From Tetmemena sp. SeJ-2015 (Eukaryota > Ciliophora > Spirotrichea > Sporadotrichida > Oxytrichidae), in contig JAJKFJ010021845.1 of the NCBI GenBank assembly GCA_027382625.1, forward strand, positions 142,501-206,500: a stretch of 64,000 nucleotides of DNA. Direction: 5' to 3'. Below, piece by piece: positions 30,815 to 39,429 of the stretch. The notes beneath the pieces are model-generated. The model worked only from the letters and a program-made list of their open reading frames with translations. It ran no database searches and had not been told where the DNA came from. Position numbers and translations under genes: made by a program. Each line of letters opens with the position of its first letter. Within the stretch, counting starts at the first letter, position 1.

Positions 30815-31068
30815 TCATCGCGCGGCCCTCCCCTGGTCTTCGCGCTGCGCACGCGCTACCCCCCGCCGTGCATCGACGACCACCAGAAGTCGCTGGGCAT
30901 CGGCACGCTCGCCCGGGGTCTCGCCATGCTGGGCAAGCAAGTTGCAGGCGAGCCGGATCAGGAGATCGCTGTGATGCGCGACGTCCGCGATGACGGCGCG
31001 GGCCTCGGCCACGCGGTCGGCGGGCCAGGCGGAACTGCGGTGGTGGTGCACCCGGGGGTGGCGGTCAT
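30815..31068 (-). CDS. small phage hypothetical protein
   Basis: The readable body is RVAEARAVIADVAHHSDLLI followed by RLACNLLAQHGETPGERADA, helical and well-formed. An ATG at 31068 lies one base out of frame, so a single indel near the start is likely. It sits in the leftward early operon after the AlpA-like gene. The function is unknown. Confidence 0.4.
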
Positions 31069-31282
31069 TCGCCCGGTGGCCTTTCCTGAGCCCTGCGATT
31101 CCGTGCGGCGCGGTCCGGCATGCAAGCTCACCAGCGTGTCCCAAGGCGGCGCCCTGGCGGCGGGCCTCCCATCGGACAGCGTGTCGGCCGTCAGGCCCAG
31201 CGCCGGGCTAGCTGCTCTCGGCTGATCCAGTCGGCCAGCAGGTCGGGATGTCCTCGTCAAGATCGGTCTGAATGTCCTTCAT
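31069..31282 (-). pseudogene. AlpA/excisionase-type helix-turn-helix protein, frameshifted
   Basis: ATG 31282 begins MKDIQTDLDEDIP; after one shift the sequence continues DWISREQLARR and GLTADTLSDWEARRQG, a MerR/AlpA-type helix-turn-helix seen in phage excisionases. The wing is not readable. It is the first gene of the leftward early operon and has the same upstream 30-bp element as the integrase, which fits control of excision. The 3' limit is approximate. Confidence 0.5.
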
Positions 31283-31343
31283 GGGCTGCTCCATTCGCCT
31301 TTCGCCCCTCTGGAGGGGGCCGGGTCAGCGAAGCAGAGCGCGA

Positions 31344-31373
31344 GGACCGGAAGACAGGCGGAAGGTGGAATTG
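31344..31373. repeat. 30-bp repeat upstream of the AlpA-like gene
   Basis: The sequence GGACCGGAA-g-ACAGGCGGAAGGTGG.. recurs at 33854-33883 with two mismatches in 30. Each copy lies 60-70 bases upstream of a leftward start codon (31282 and 33784). A shared promoter or operator is likely. Confidence 0.55.
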
Positions 31374-31436
31374 CAGGCCGCTACTCCGTTCCCCCCCCTT
31401 GTTTCATTGAGGTTTACGCCTTGAGGCTCGCTAGGG

Positions 31437-31754
31437 TCACCGCTGGAAGGCGTCTCGGGAACCGTCATCCGAGCCGGTTCCGGGCGGCGATCCATGCGCC
31501 AGCGTTACCACTCTCTCCGGGGCGGGCCGATTGACCGGTGTTCGGACGGATTCGCCGGTTCTGTCGGGGCCGGAATTGCCGGAATGGGTCGTTCCGGTCG
31601 CGTTCCGCAGGCGCTTGACGATATCCACCGAAACTCTGCCGACATGCGTCGAATCGCACGGGATACCTGTTGCAGACTCGCCCTTCGGCTGAGTAGATTC
31701 GCCGTTGAGCAGTCCATAAGAATCGAAAAGACGAACGCATTCGGATGCGCACAC
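31437..31754 (-). CDS. hypothetical protein of the phage early region
   Basis: An open frame of 105 residues runs from ATG 31754 with mostly G/C third positions. It has no strong motif; the centre (HVGRVSVDIVKRLRNATG) could be a helix and the C-terminal half looks disordered. It lies alone between the early operon and the rightward 31887 gene. A repressor would be expected about here, but no helix-turn-helix is evident. Confidence 0.35.
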   Translation of the reverse strand: MCASECVRLFDSYGLLNGESTQPKGESATGIPCDSTHVGRVSVDIVKRLRNATGTTHSGNSGPDRTGESVRTPVNRPAPERVVTLAHGSPPGTGSDDGSRDAFQR

Positions 31755-31886
31755 CGGTGACGGTGTGCCTCTGGCTTACAGGCGGTTTTCCTCGACGACG
31801 TGCTCTGAACCCCGGTACGCCCACGTGCTCCGCACGGCGGGTCACTTGTAACCTGCATGCCGACGGCCCCGGCCGAAGGATGCTGC

Positions 31887-32510
31887 ATGTCTGAAAGGAA
31901 TTTCCTGATGCCTCTGCCGCCTGTCGCATTCTTCTCGATCTACGAAATCGCCGTGCGCTGGGGTTGCCCTTCGGCCGATGTGGCGGGCTGGGCGGCGGCA
32001 GGGCATCTGCATGTGGTGGCGGGCATTCCTCCCGTCCTCTGCGGTGACGAGACAGTGGCCGGTATGGTTCAGGTGCCGATGGCGGAACTGATGGGGATGT
32101 TCCGGCGGATGGGGCCGAGCGACGATCAGGCGAGGCTCAAGCGGGTCATGCCGCTCGGCAGCAAGACCTGGCTCAAGATCACAGACCCGGCCGAGGGACT
32201 GCTGGTCCGGTCCTCCGACCTGTTGCTGGACTCCGGAACGCTTCAGGCCTTCGAGGAAGAGCGTGATCTGCTGCGGCGCCCAGCTTCCGCCATCGGTGCC
32301 AGCCCGCGCTACGATTGGGACGCGATGTATGCGTGGCTGACGTGGTTCCTGTTCGAAAAGGGCGTGCCCGACACCCAGACCGCGCTGGTCTCGCTGGTGC
32401 AGGACTGATTTGTCCAGAATTCAAAGTCGGGCGAGGTGCCGGATGAAAGCACCATCCGCAAGCGGCTGTCCTCGCTCTGGCGTAGGTTGCGCGGCGAGGA
32501 TGCCGCGTGA
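31887..32510 (+). pseudogene. phage hypothetical protein with an in-frame opal codon
   Basis: From ATG 31887 (MSERNFLMPLPPVAFFSIYE) 173 codons run to TGA 32406-32408, and the same frame continues for 34 codons (GEVPDESTIRKRLSSLWRRL) to TGA 32508-32510. TGG to TGA is the simplest cause, a point change and not an indel. The N-terminal part (YEIAVRWGCPSADVAGWAAA) resembles a helix-turn-helix, and the C-terminal ESTIRKR box resembles the end of small phage DNA-binding proteins. It ends four bases from the integrase gene, tail to tail. The function is unknown. Confidence 0.65.
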
Positions 32511-32513
32511 GCT

Positions 32514-33784
32514 TCAGGCCGATTTCGGCAGCTCAGCCCCCTCCTGTGCCGCGTCATGCACAAGGCGCGGCCGCGGGCGCAGGAGGCTGGCCACCGTGTC
32601 GACGCCCGCCCGCAGGGGGGAATCCATCAGGTGCGCGTAGCGCTGGGTGGTCTGCATCTGGCTATGGCCCAAGAGCTTGCCGATCATTTCCAGCGACGCG
32701 CCACCGCTGACCAAGAGCGAGGCGAAGGTGTGGCGCAGGTCGTGGATCCGGACGTCTGCGAGCCCGGCGTCCTTCTGCACCTTGGCCCAGAATCGGCGGA
32801 TTTCCCGTACGGGCTGGCCGATAGTATCGCCGGGGAACAGCCACGGGTTTCCCCGCGGTACCGCCTGCTGGCGCAGGCGCACGATGGCCGCGACGTCCTG
32901 CGAGATCGGCACGCGGTGGATCTTGCGCTGCTTGGTGGTCGAGGCAGGTTTCGACCAGATGGCATAGTCGAGGTTGAACTGTTCGAACCGCGCCGTCCGG
33001 ACCTCGCCCACCCGGGCACCGGTCAACATGCACATGCGGATGATCGCCGCGGCACGCTGATCCTCGGCGGCATCCAGCACGGCGGCCAGCCGGGTCAGTT
33101 CCTCGGGCGAAAGGAAGCGCTCACGGGCATGTTCGATGCGCCGATGGAACCCCTGCGCGGGATTGTCCGTCCGCCATTCCCATTCCATCGCCAGCGTGAA
33201 CATCTTGCGCAGCACTTCGCCCATGCGGTTGGCGCGGATCGGGGTAGGTTTGTGACCCTGCAGCTTGCGGGCCCGGTTGTTGGGCTTTGCCTTGCAGGGG
33301 CGGGGACGCCCCTCGGCCACGAAATCTAGGAACTTCGCCACGTCAGACTTGGTGATCTCCGTCACCAGCCGGTTGCCCCAGGCCGGTTCCACCATCTTCT
33401 TCAGCATCGAGACCTGGTCGCCTGCATTGGTCTTGGCCAGTTTCGGCAGATGCTCGGCGATGTAGCGGTCAATCATGTCCGTGATACGCGGGGCCCCGCG
33501 CCACTCGTCACGCATCGCCAAAGGATCCTGCCCTTCGTCGATGGCGCGGCGCAGTTCCTTGGCGCGCTCGCGCGCGGCCGAAACGCTCCATTCTGGCCAG
33601 CGCCCGATGGTCATCCGCCGCTGCCGCCCGGCGTGCCGGTAGTCGATGGTGAAGGTCCGCGCGCCCGAGGCCTGCACACGGCGGCGAAGCCGATCACCTC
33701 CGTGTCGAAGATCTGATAGCTTACGCCGGGTTTGGGCTCTGCATCGCGCAGAGTTTTCTCATTGAGTTTCAGTCGTTTGACCAT
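32514..33784 (-). pseudogene. tyrosine integrase of the prophage, one frameshift near the N-terminus
   Basis: This site-specific recombinase integrates the phage into tRNA-fMet. ATG 33784 (MVKRLKLNEKTLRDAEPKPG), with AAGGAGG upstream, opens a DUF4102 arm-binding domain; the frame shifts near 33.68 kb and is then continuous for 387 residues. The catalytic set is present: R in LTGARVGEVR, HDLRHTF, GHSQMQTTQ and Y in RYAHL. It reads away from attR, with the KAP gene between. One indel restores the whole protein. Confidence 0.92.
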
Positions 33785-33853
33785 CCATCCCGCCTCCTTT
33801 CCCGACGACACAGGCGTAGACCCGCGCCACTATCAAGTCGGACCACAGGGCCG

Positions 33854-33883
33854 GGACCGGAATACAGGCGGAAGGTGGAACTG
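33854..33883. repeat. 30-bp repeat upstream of the integrase gene
   Basis: This is the second copy of the element at 31344-31373 (two mismatches in 30), 70 bases upstream of the integrase start. See that entry. Confidence 0.55.
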
Positions 33884-34087
33884 GGGCGGGGAGGGGCGTT
33901 CCGTTCAAAGAAATCTGCGTATACCCAAGCGGGACCAGAACGGCTGAAGGTCATCAGAGAGCGTGGCAGCGCGGGCGGATGCCTGACTACTAGAAACGGT
34001 TAGTTTGAGAGACTTGTGTAATTCAAACTGTTGCTAGATGCTCCCTCATAGCCAGAGAAATGAACACATCCGAAAAAAGACAGACCG

Positions 34088-35914
34088 ATGACTCACCTCG
34101 AAGAATACCTTAAGCACTATGCATCACTTAAAGCCCCAGGTTATGCGGTACTGGTGACAGGAGCTTGGGGAACGGGGAAGACGTTTCAGGTAAAGGCGTG
34201 CGTCCCAGAAGCAAACCGAATTTATGTGAGCTTGTATGGTGTTCGGTCGGTCGAACAAATTCACGCTGAAGTGTTTGCAGCAGCCCATCCATCAAAGGCA
34301 AGAACGCGCAACTTCTTTGAGAGATTCCGCGACAAGGATATTGGAGCTGCAGGCTTCACGGTTCCTTTGGGGTTTGTGCCTGATATTGCCAACGCGCTAC
34401 TCAGAAACGAGTTGAAACCGGAGCGGATAATTATCTTTGACGATCTGGAAAGAAGCGCCTTGGATCTGAAAGAGGTTTTAGGCGCAATAAATTCGTATGT
34501 CGAGCACAGGAATTTTCGTGTTATCGTTATTGCTCACGATGACGAGAAGCTTCTTGGCGAGGAGTTTCGAATCGTAAAAGAGAAGACGTTTGGTCAGACT
34601 ATTCTCGTAGAGCCTCAGACTGGAAATGCTTTCGAAAGATTCTTGGGTGGGATTGAGAGGGAGAAGGCGAGGCGATTTGTGGCCGCTCATCGTACACAAA
34701 TCGAAAGCATCTTTCTCCAATCCAAAGTGAAATCGCTTCGAATCTTGAAGCATGCCATTGAAGATATCGTTAGGCTACACGGTGCGCTGACAGAAAGGCA
34801 TCAGGATAATGCTGAGGCCATGATCGAGCTAGTACAGACTTTTGCCGCGTTCTGCATCGAAGTCCGCTCGGGAAATCTTGTGGAAAATGACCTTCGCAAT
34901 AGGCGAGGCGTTCTTATGGGCCATCTTATGCGAGGTCAAATAAAAAGAGGTGAACAGCGTAAATCACCACCTTTGATGGTCGCTAACGAGAAATACTCCT
35001 CAATCGATCTCGAAAATGGAATATTGAATGATGATGTCTTGGTGGCGACTCTCATCGAAGGAAGGTTTCCTGTCCAAAAAATAAGAGAATCAATCGACAA
35101 CTCGCACTATTTCATAGTTCCGAGGGATGTTCCGCCGTGGAAGGTGGTGATCCACTTCGATGACCTGGATGATCGAACCGTTGAGATTGCTCGCGAGAGG
35201 ATGGAGCAGCAGTTCGCGAACCGCGAAGTAACGGATTCTGGTGAAATGCTACACATTTTCTGTTTGCGCATGATGATGGCAGAAAATGGAATCATTGATC
35301 GGTCTGTTGATGAAGTCGTTGATGAAAGCAAACTTTACTTAGACGATTTGCTGCATGATGGCAGATTGCCTCCTCGGGGATCTGATTGGCGATGGTTTGA
35401 TGAGTTTGATAGATCCTATGATGGATTTGGATACTGGGTAACTGAAGAGAACTCTGGCCATTTCAAAGAAATCTGGAATCACCTAGTTGGCTCTCGCGAA
35501 GAAGCACTGCGGCAGACCTTCCCTGAGGTTCGAAAGGATCTCCTGCGAATGGTTCGTGAGGAACCGAAGGCCTTTCTAGAGGCAGTTTCGCCAACTAATA
35601 ACGGTCACAATCCATATGCGAGTATACCTTTGCTACACGAAATTCCCGTTGCGGAATTCGTTGACGCTTGGCTCGCCGGGGATCACGGAGGTTGGCGAGA
35701 CGTTGAACGTGCTCTGGGAAACAGGTACAGTCATGGGCAACTTGAGAGGGATCTGAAGGATGAAAGGACTTGGGCCTTGGATATTCTAAAGGAGCTTGAT
35801 GCGCGTTCCAAACAGGGGACTGGCTTCGCTGCATTGCGACTTAAGAGGCTGAAGCCGCGCGTTCTAATCGAGTTTGCTAGTTTATCGGAGAGCGCTGACA
35901 CGGCAGAGGAATAG
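34088..35914 (+). CDS. KAP-type P-loop NTPase, probable defence cargo
   Basis: An intact 608-residue protein of lower GC starts at ATG 34088. Residues 1-210 are a P-loop NTPase with Walker A VTGAWGTGKTFQVK (about 23-36) and Walker B RIIIFDDLERSALDL (about 113-127), as in KAP/STAND-like families. A helical middle follows, then an acidic tryptophan-containing region (DWRWFDEFDRSYDGFGYW, about 435-455), with no membrane segment. Stand-alone ATPases of this build are common as accessory genes at the ends of prophages, and many act in defence. No partner is seen. The function is inferred from fold and site. Confidence 0.72.
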   Translation: MTHLEEYLKHYASLKAPGYAVLVTGAWGTGKTFQVKACVPEANRIYVSLYGVRSVEQIHAEVFAAAHPSKARTRNFFERFRDKDIGAAGFTVPLGFVPDIANALLRNELKPERIIIFDDLERSALDLKEVLGAINSYVEHRNFRVIVIAHDDEKLLGEEFRIVKEKTFGQTILVEPQTGNAFERFLGGIEREKARRFVAAHRTQIESIFLQSKVKSLRILKHAIEDIVRLHGALTERHQDNAEAMIELVQTFAAFCIEVRSGNLVENDLRNRRGVLMGHLMRGQIKRGEQRKSPPLMVANEKYSSIDLENGILNDDVLVATLIEGRFPVQKIRESIDNSHYFIVPRDVPPWKVVIHFDDLDDRTVEIARERMEQQFANREVTDSGEMLHIFCLRMMMAENGIIDRSVDEVVDESKLYLDDLLHDGRLPPRGSDWRWFDEFDRSYDGFGYWVTEENSGHFKEIWNHLVGSREEALRQTFPEVRKDLLRMVREEPKAFLEAVSPTNNGHNPYASIPLLHEIPVAEFVDAWLAGDHGGWRDVERALGNRYSHGQLERDLKDERTWALDILKELDARSKQGTGFAALRLKRLKPRVLIEFASLSESADTAEE

Positions 35915-36347
35915 GTCAGTAATGTGAAGTCCTTGCTTTATCAGGCCGTGTATTCGAGAAAGCAATAAGGTGCGGCTTATGTCCAGCGTGCAGGGCTCGC
36001 AGTCTGTGAATCTCAGGTATTGGCGGTGAGAGAGGGACCAATAGGTGGGAAACCGCGTCGTCCGTCGCCGCTTTCGTTGTTTGTTTCAATCTGTTGAGGC
36101 GAAGCTGCGAACTTTTTGTACCGCACCTTCAAAGTGGATCGATTAAGTGCAACGGTGACACGATGTCGATTGCCTTTCGCAGTGTCGTTGTCAACGTCTG
36201 GTCAACCGTTGAGTTCGGTTTGACCTACACATTGATCCGTCGAAACCCGTCGTGTTCGGGCCAAAAGCGTGAAGTAAACCGCGCATTATCAGAGGGTTGC
36301 GGGCAAAGTCTTTGGAGTTCAAGGAGTTTGCGAAATGGGTGAACTTC
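35915..36347. other. gap between KAP gene and attR, no gene recognised
   Basis: About 430 bases have no supported open frame. TATTGG (36014-36019) and a later CCAATA form a short inverted repeat. The segment next to attR shows no resemblance to the tRNA 5' half, as expected at the attR end. Confidence 0.4.
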
Positions 36348-36395
36348 GGCTCATAACCTGAAGGCCGCAGGTTTAAATCCTGCCCCCGCAACCAT
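36348..36395 (+). repeat. attR: second copy of the tRNA-fMet 3' end
   Basis: 48 bp match 1199-1246 with one mismatch. The sequence 5' of it is not tRNA, so this copy cannot make a tRNA. It is followed by its own terminator at 36427-36451, perhaps the original downstream context of the tRNA. Confidence 0.88.
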
Positions 36396-36426
36396 CTCAA
36401 ATTGCGATACACCATCGCGCACACCA

Positions 36427-36451
36427 GCCGCCCTATCCGGGCGGCTCTTTT
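36427..36451 (+). terminator. rho-independent terminator after attR
   Basis: GCCGCCC (36427-36433), five bases, GGGCGGC (36439-36445), then TCTTTT. Placed 32 bases after the CCA end of the tRNA-end copy, as a tRNA/rRNA terminator would be. Confidence 0.85.
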
Positions 36452-36479
36452 GTGTCCGCAACTTCTGATTTGAGCAGGT

Positions 36480-36503
36480 CCCCGCAACCATCTCAACTTG
36501 CGA
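36480..36503 (+). repeat. third, shorter copy of the tRNA 3' end and its flank
   Basis: CCCCGCAACCATCTCAA plus TTGCGA here matches 36384-36407 in 23 of 24 positions, including bases beyond the tRNA end. The upstream GCAGGT also recalls the T arm. This looks like the remains of an earlier attachment site with its own terminator just after. Confidence 0.7.
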
Positions 36504-36506
36504 ACC

Positions 36507-36530
36507 GCCCACCCCTTCGGTGGGCTTTTT
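36507..36530 (+). terminator. terminator after the third tRNA-end copy
   Basis: GCCCACC (36507-36513), five bases, GGTGGGC (36519-36525), T run. Different in sequence from the two other terminators in the same relative place. Confidence 0.82.
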
Positions 36531-36575
36531 GCGTTCCAGCGCAAACGTCAGAATGCCCGCCAGATCACCCCGCAC

Positions 36576-37075
36576 CTAGATCTGAAGTTCACCGCTCTCC
36601 ACGTCTGGCGTCAGGACGATCTCCTGCACCGGAGAGCGCAGAACGCCAGCGGCGCCCATACGCCGTGCCTCGGAATCCTCCTGCAAGGCCGCGTAGAGTT
36701 CTTCGACCTGCGCGCGGTAGTGATGGGCCATGTTCGGATGCAGCAGGGGAGGGGGGGCGTCGGCCTCCGCCATAAAGGCCTTCAAATCCTTCTGTCGGCG
36801 TTCCAGCTTGACCATCTTCTCGTTGAGACGATCAGCGGCACCACCTTTGAGGATCAGGTCAACGAGCGTGTCGAGCTTCCGGTCGATCTTCCTGATCTCG
36901 GCTTCTGCGGATTCGATTGACGCCCGACCTTCCATCCGCAGCTTGTTCATCTCCTGCGTGAACTCGTCACAGAACTCCTGAAACAGCTCTCGCTTCATCA
37001 GATTATGGCGCAGGGCGTTCAGGACCCACTCTTCAAGTGCATCCCGACAGATAGTGATGCCGTTGTCGCATGTAG
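36576..37075 (-). pseudogene. large serine recombinase, C-terminal remnant
   Basis: The stretch reads TCDNGITICRDALEEWVLNA, the end of the zinc-ribbon part of large serine recombinases, then a long coiled coil (AEIRKIDRKLDTLVDLILKG, LERRQKDLKAFMAEAD) and a beta-like end. The catalytic serine domain and most of the recombinase domain are missing. The break lies only a few bases from the motB stop codon, so the element was cut or inserted right at the edge of the flagellar cluster. The remaining frame is intact. Confidence 0.75.
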
Positions 37076-37082
37076 GGGCAGC

Positions 37083-37996
37083 TCACTTGGCCGGGGTCGC
37101 AGGCACCGGGATCACCTGGATGGTAACACGCCGGTTCGAAGGGGCACCCGGGGCGGCGGCATCCAGCGGATCCTTGTCGGCCACGCCCGAGACGCTGCTG
37201 ATCCGTTCCGGATCCAGTCCGGCCGAGATAAGCGCCCGGGCGGATCGCATGGGCACGGTCCGAGGAAAGCTCCCAATTTGAATATTCCGGCTGGGCCAGC
37301 GGGGTCGAATCGCTGTGGCCGATCAGAACCACGCGGCGGGCGTGACCTGCAGGGTTGCGACGATCTGCTGCAGCACCGGCGCGAGTTCCGGCGTAAGGCC
37401 GAAGCCGCCGCTGAGGAAGAGGGGATGGCCAGCCGGGTCCAGCAGGTCGATTTGCAGGCTGCCGTCCTCCAGCAGGGAGACATGAGCCTGATCGGGGGGC
37501 GAATCGAGAAGGCCCCCAGCGCGACATAGGCCGAGGTGATGCTGGGATCGGGATCTGCCTGGGCCACGGTTTCGATGCGGCTTGTGCCATCCTTGATGCC
37601 AACCCCGTCCGAGAAGCCCAGCCAGGGGTTCTGCGCGCGGGCGACGGTCTGGCCATCCGTCTCTTCGGCGTCCGGGCCGACGACATCCGAGGTCACAGGC
37701 TGGTCGATCGGCGAGCCGGACTGATAAAGCCCCTCTTCGGGGTCGATGCCGACACCGCTCAGCACGCCATCGGCACCGATGCTGGAAAGCTGCAGATCGG
37801 GGTTGAAATAGGCGGCCAGGGCAGTCGATTTCTCCTGCGGGGCCTCGGACAGCAGCCAGAGCAGCAGGAAGAAGGCCATCATGGCGGTCATGAAATCGGC
37901 ATAGGCCACCTTCCAGGCCCCGCCATGCCGCGCGTGTTTCACCTTGCCACGCACAACCTTGCGTATGACGGGGGGTCTGTTGCTGATCATCTGCAT
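37083..37996 (-). pseudogene. motB: flagellar stator protein MotB, frameshifted
   Basis: MotB anchors the proton-driven stator to peptidoglycan. The N-terminus (RHGGAWKVAYADFMTAMMAF) holds the single membrane segment and the proton-binding aspartate in ADFMTAMM. The frame is sound to about residue 145 and then shifts at least three times. The OmpA-like domain can be followed in pieces: SLQIDLLDPAGHPLFLSGGF near 37.42 kb, VVLIGHSDSTPLAQPEYSNW near 37.3 kb, and VTIQVIPVPATPAK at the end. No motA lies beside it; the serine-recombinase remnant occupies the 3' flank. Confidence 0.85.
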
Positions 37997-38069
37997 CGGC
38001 CGACTGATCCTGTTTTGATCGCTTTGGCGCAGCGCTAGAGACAGAATGAGGAGGAAATGAGGTGCGAAT

Positions 38070-38078
38070 GCGAAAAAT
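38070..38078 (-). promoter_or_regulatory. TTTTCGCAT motif between motB and fliK
   Basis: The 9-mer reads TTTTCGCAT on the minus strand. It is part of a longer symmetric site, GCGAAA-N7-TTTCGC. The same word recurs in three other gaps that lead flagellar operons (43687, 51137, 58496). The divergent motB and fliK genes would share it. Confidence 0.5.
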
Positions 38079-38162
38079 ATAATTTCGCGCGGGCGCGGTG
38101 GATGTTACCCATGGTTGTGAAAATGGCTTGTGATGGGCCTGGCCAAGGGTTGAGAGGCTGAG

Positions 38163-39362
38163 ATGACGGATGCAGGCCTTCTGGCAGACAGCGTGCTGCC
38201 GCAGCCCCGCTCTGCGCCTGTCTCCGGACCACTTGCTGCGACAAAAACGGGCGAGACGGACGGGGGCGTGGCTGAGGTCACCGTTGAGGCGGCGAGTATT
38301 GTCGACTTTGAGAGCCTTCTGCCGCCAGCCTTGCCCAGGATGGCGGATCTGCTTTCGGTTGCTGGGAATTCCGCGGTCCCGGGAGATGGTGACGATGCGA
38401 AAAACCTTGATGAGGTCGATGAACCGGCAGCCGATGAGGGGGCGAGCGCGCCTGATTTCGCGGCAGTGCCGGATCAGCCCATGGTTCTTTTGCCGCAGTT
38501 CGGCACCTTCTGGTTCCCAACGGATGTTCTTGAGGCGGTGACCGTCCCCTTGGCCGCTGTCGAATCCGTTGCAGAAGAACCTGTTCCCGGTTTGCCGCCC
38601 GTCGCAATGGCAGCGGAGATCCCGCCTGAGGTCGAGCTTGGGGCCAAAGCCCAGCGCTCCGCCACGCCGCCGCTGCCGGTTTCCCTCCTGCCGATGCCCA
38701 CTGCCTCGGGAGCGCCGGAGGCCGACGAGCCGGTCATCCTTCCCGCAGCAAAGCCCGCCCCAAAGGTGGTTGAAGCTGCCCGCCTCGATGCCATCACCCG
38801 CCTCATGCCGACGGAACCGGGTGCAGAACGGCAGGGGGGCGAAGCCCTGCCGCAACAATCCACCGCCTTCACGCCGGTATCGCCCCGCGTGATCGCCGCT
38901 CCGCCCCTTGCGGAGCTGCCCCAGCCGGTGCCGGTTGCGACCCTGGGGGCCAAAGTGGCGCAGGTTCTGCGGCAGGCGGTGGTGACGGAGGAGGGCGTAA
39001 CCCGTGTGACGCTGCGTCCCGCCGGGCTTGGCCTGATCGAGATGGAGCTGACCCGCGATGCACAGGAGCAGACGCATCTGGCGATCCGGGTGCAAAATCC
39101 GATGGTGCTGGCCGCTCTGCGCCATGACCGGGCGGCACTGGACGGGATTCTGGCCGCTCATGTCAGCGCGGGCCAGTTGGTAGACCTTTCGGCCACCAGC
39201 CAACCGCAGCCCGAGGGCCGTGCGGGCGGTCAGTCTCCTGGCCAGAATCTGGGCCAGAATCCCGGCCAGAATTTTGCCGATCCGCAGGGCGGCGGCGCGG
39301 GCCAGCAATCGCGGCAGGACCGCAACCCGGGAAACTGCCAGCCCGGCCGACGCAAGCCCTGA
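38163..39362 (+). CDS. fliK: flagellar hook-length control protein FliK, C-terminus shifted
   Basis: FliK measures hook length and switches export from hook to filament proteins. The 399-residue frame starts at ATG 38163 with GAGAGG upstream. The N-terminal 250 residues are proline- and alanine-rich and disordered, as usual. The folded C-terminal domain carries VTRVTLRPAGLGLIEMELTR, the family signature. A glutamine-rich tail includes GQNLGQNPGQNF. The last 20 residues and the stop are probably out of frame because flgD follows at once. Confidence 0.85.
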   Translation: MTDAGLLADSVLPQPRSAPVSGPLAATKTGETDGGVAEVTVEAASIVDFESLLPPALPRMADLLSVAGNSAVPGDGDDAKNLDEVDEPAADEGASAPDFAAVPDQPMVLLPQFGTFWFPTDVLEAVTVPLAAVESVAEEPVPGLPPVAMAAEIPPEVELGAKAQRSATPPLPVSLLPMPTASGAPEADEPVILPAAKPAPKVVEAARLDAITRLMPTEPGAERQGGEALPQQSTAFTPVSPRVIAAPPLAELPQPVPVATLGAKVAQVLRQAVVTEEGVTRVTLRPAGLGLIEMELTRDAQEQTHLAIRVQNPMVLAALRHDRAALDGILAAHVSAGQLVDLSATSQPQPEGRAGGQSPGQNLGQNPGQNFADPQGGGAGQQSRQDRNPGNCQPGRRKP

Positions 39363-39429
39363 CAGCCACGCGCCGGAACGCGCCGCGAGCATGTCTCCAT
39401 TGATGTCGCTGATCTGAGGAACCCCGACC

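Larger units (their letters stand above)
1246..36348. mobile_element. cryptic lambda-like prophage island in tRNA-fMet with defence cargo
   Basis: The element is bounded by the tRNA-fMet repeats and encodes a tyrosine integrase at 32514-33784. It contains a leftward head module (14247 to about 4.7 kb), ParB/methylase genes (16063 to about 18.7 kb), small phage genes (28.7-32.5 kb) and four insertions of lower GC. Phage genes flank the 19.1-28.6 kb block on both sides, so that block is cargo within the phage. No tail, lysis or clear repressor gene is seen. The lone KAP gene between int and attR suggests either a cargo slot at the end or a second element. Confidence 0.82.

Noticed and set aside
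36191..36575. Leftward open frames with GQDLNLRPSGYEP and GAGFKPAAFRL
   Set aside because: These are the antisense translation of the tRNA-fMet 3' end copy at 36348-36395, a well-known false protein.
39230..39280. Short tandem GQN-type repeat in fliK
   Set aside because: It is a three-unit, low-complexity stretch in a disordered tail, common in FliK, and not a separate element.
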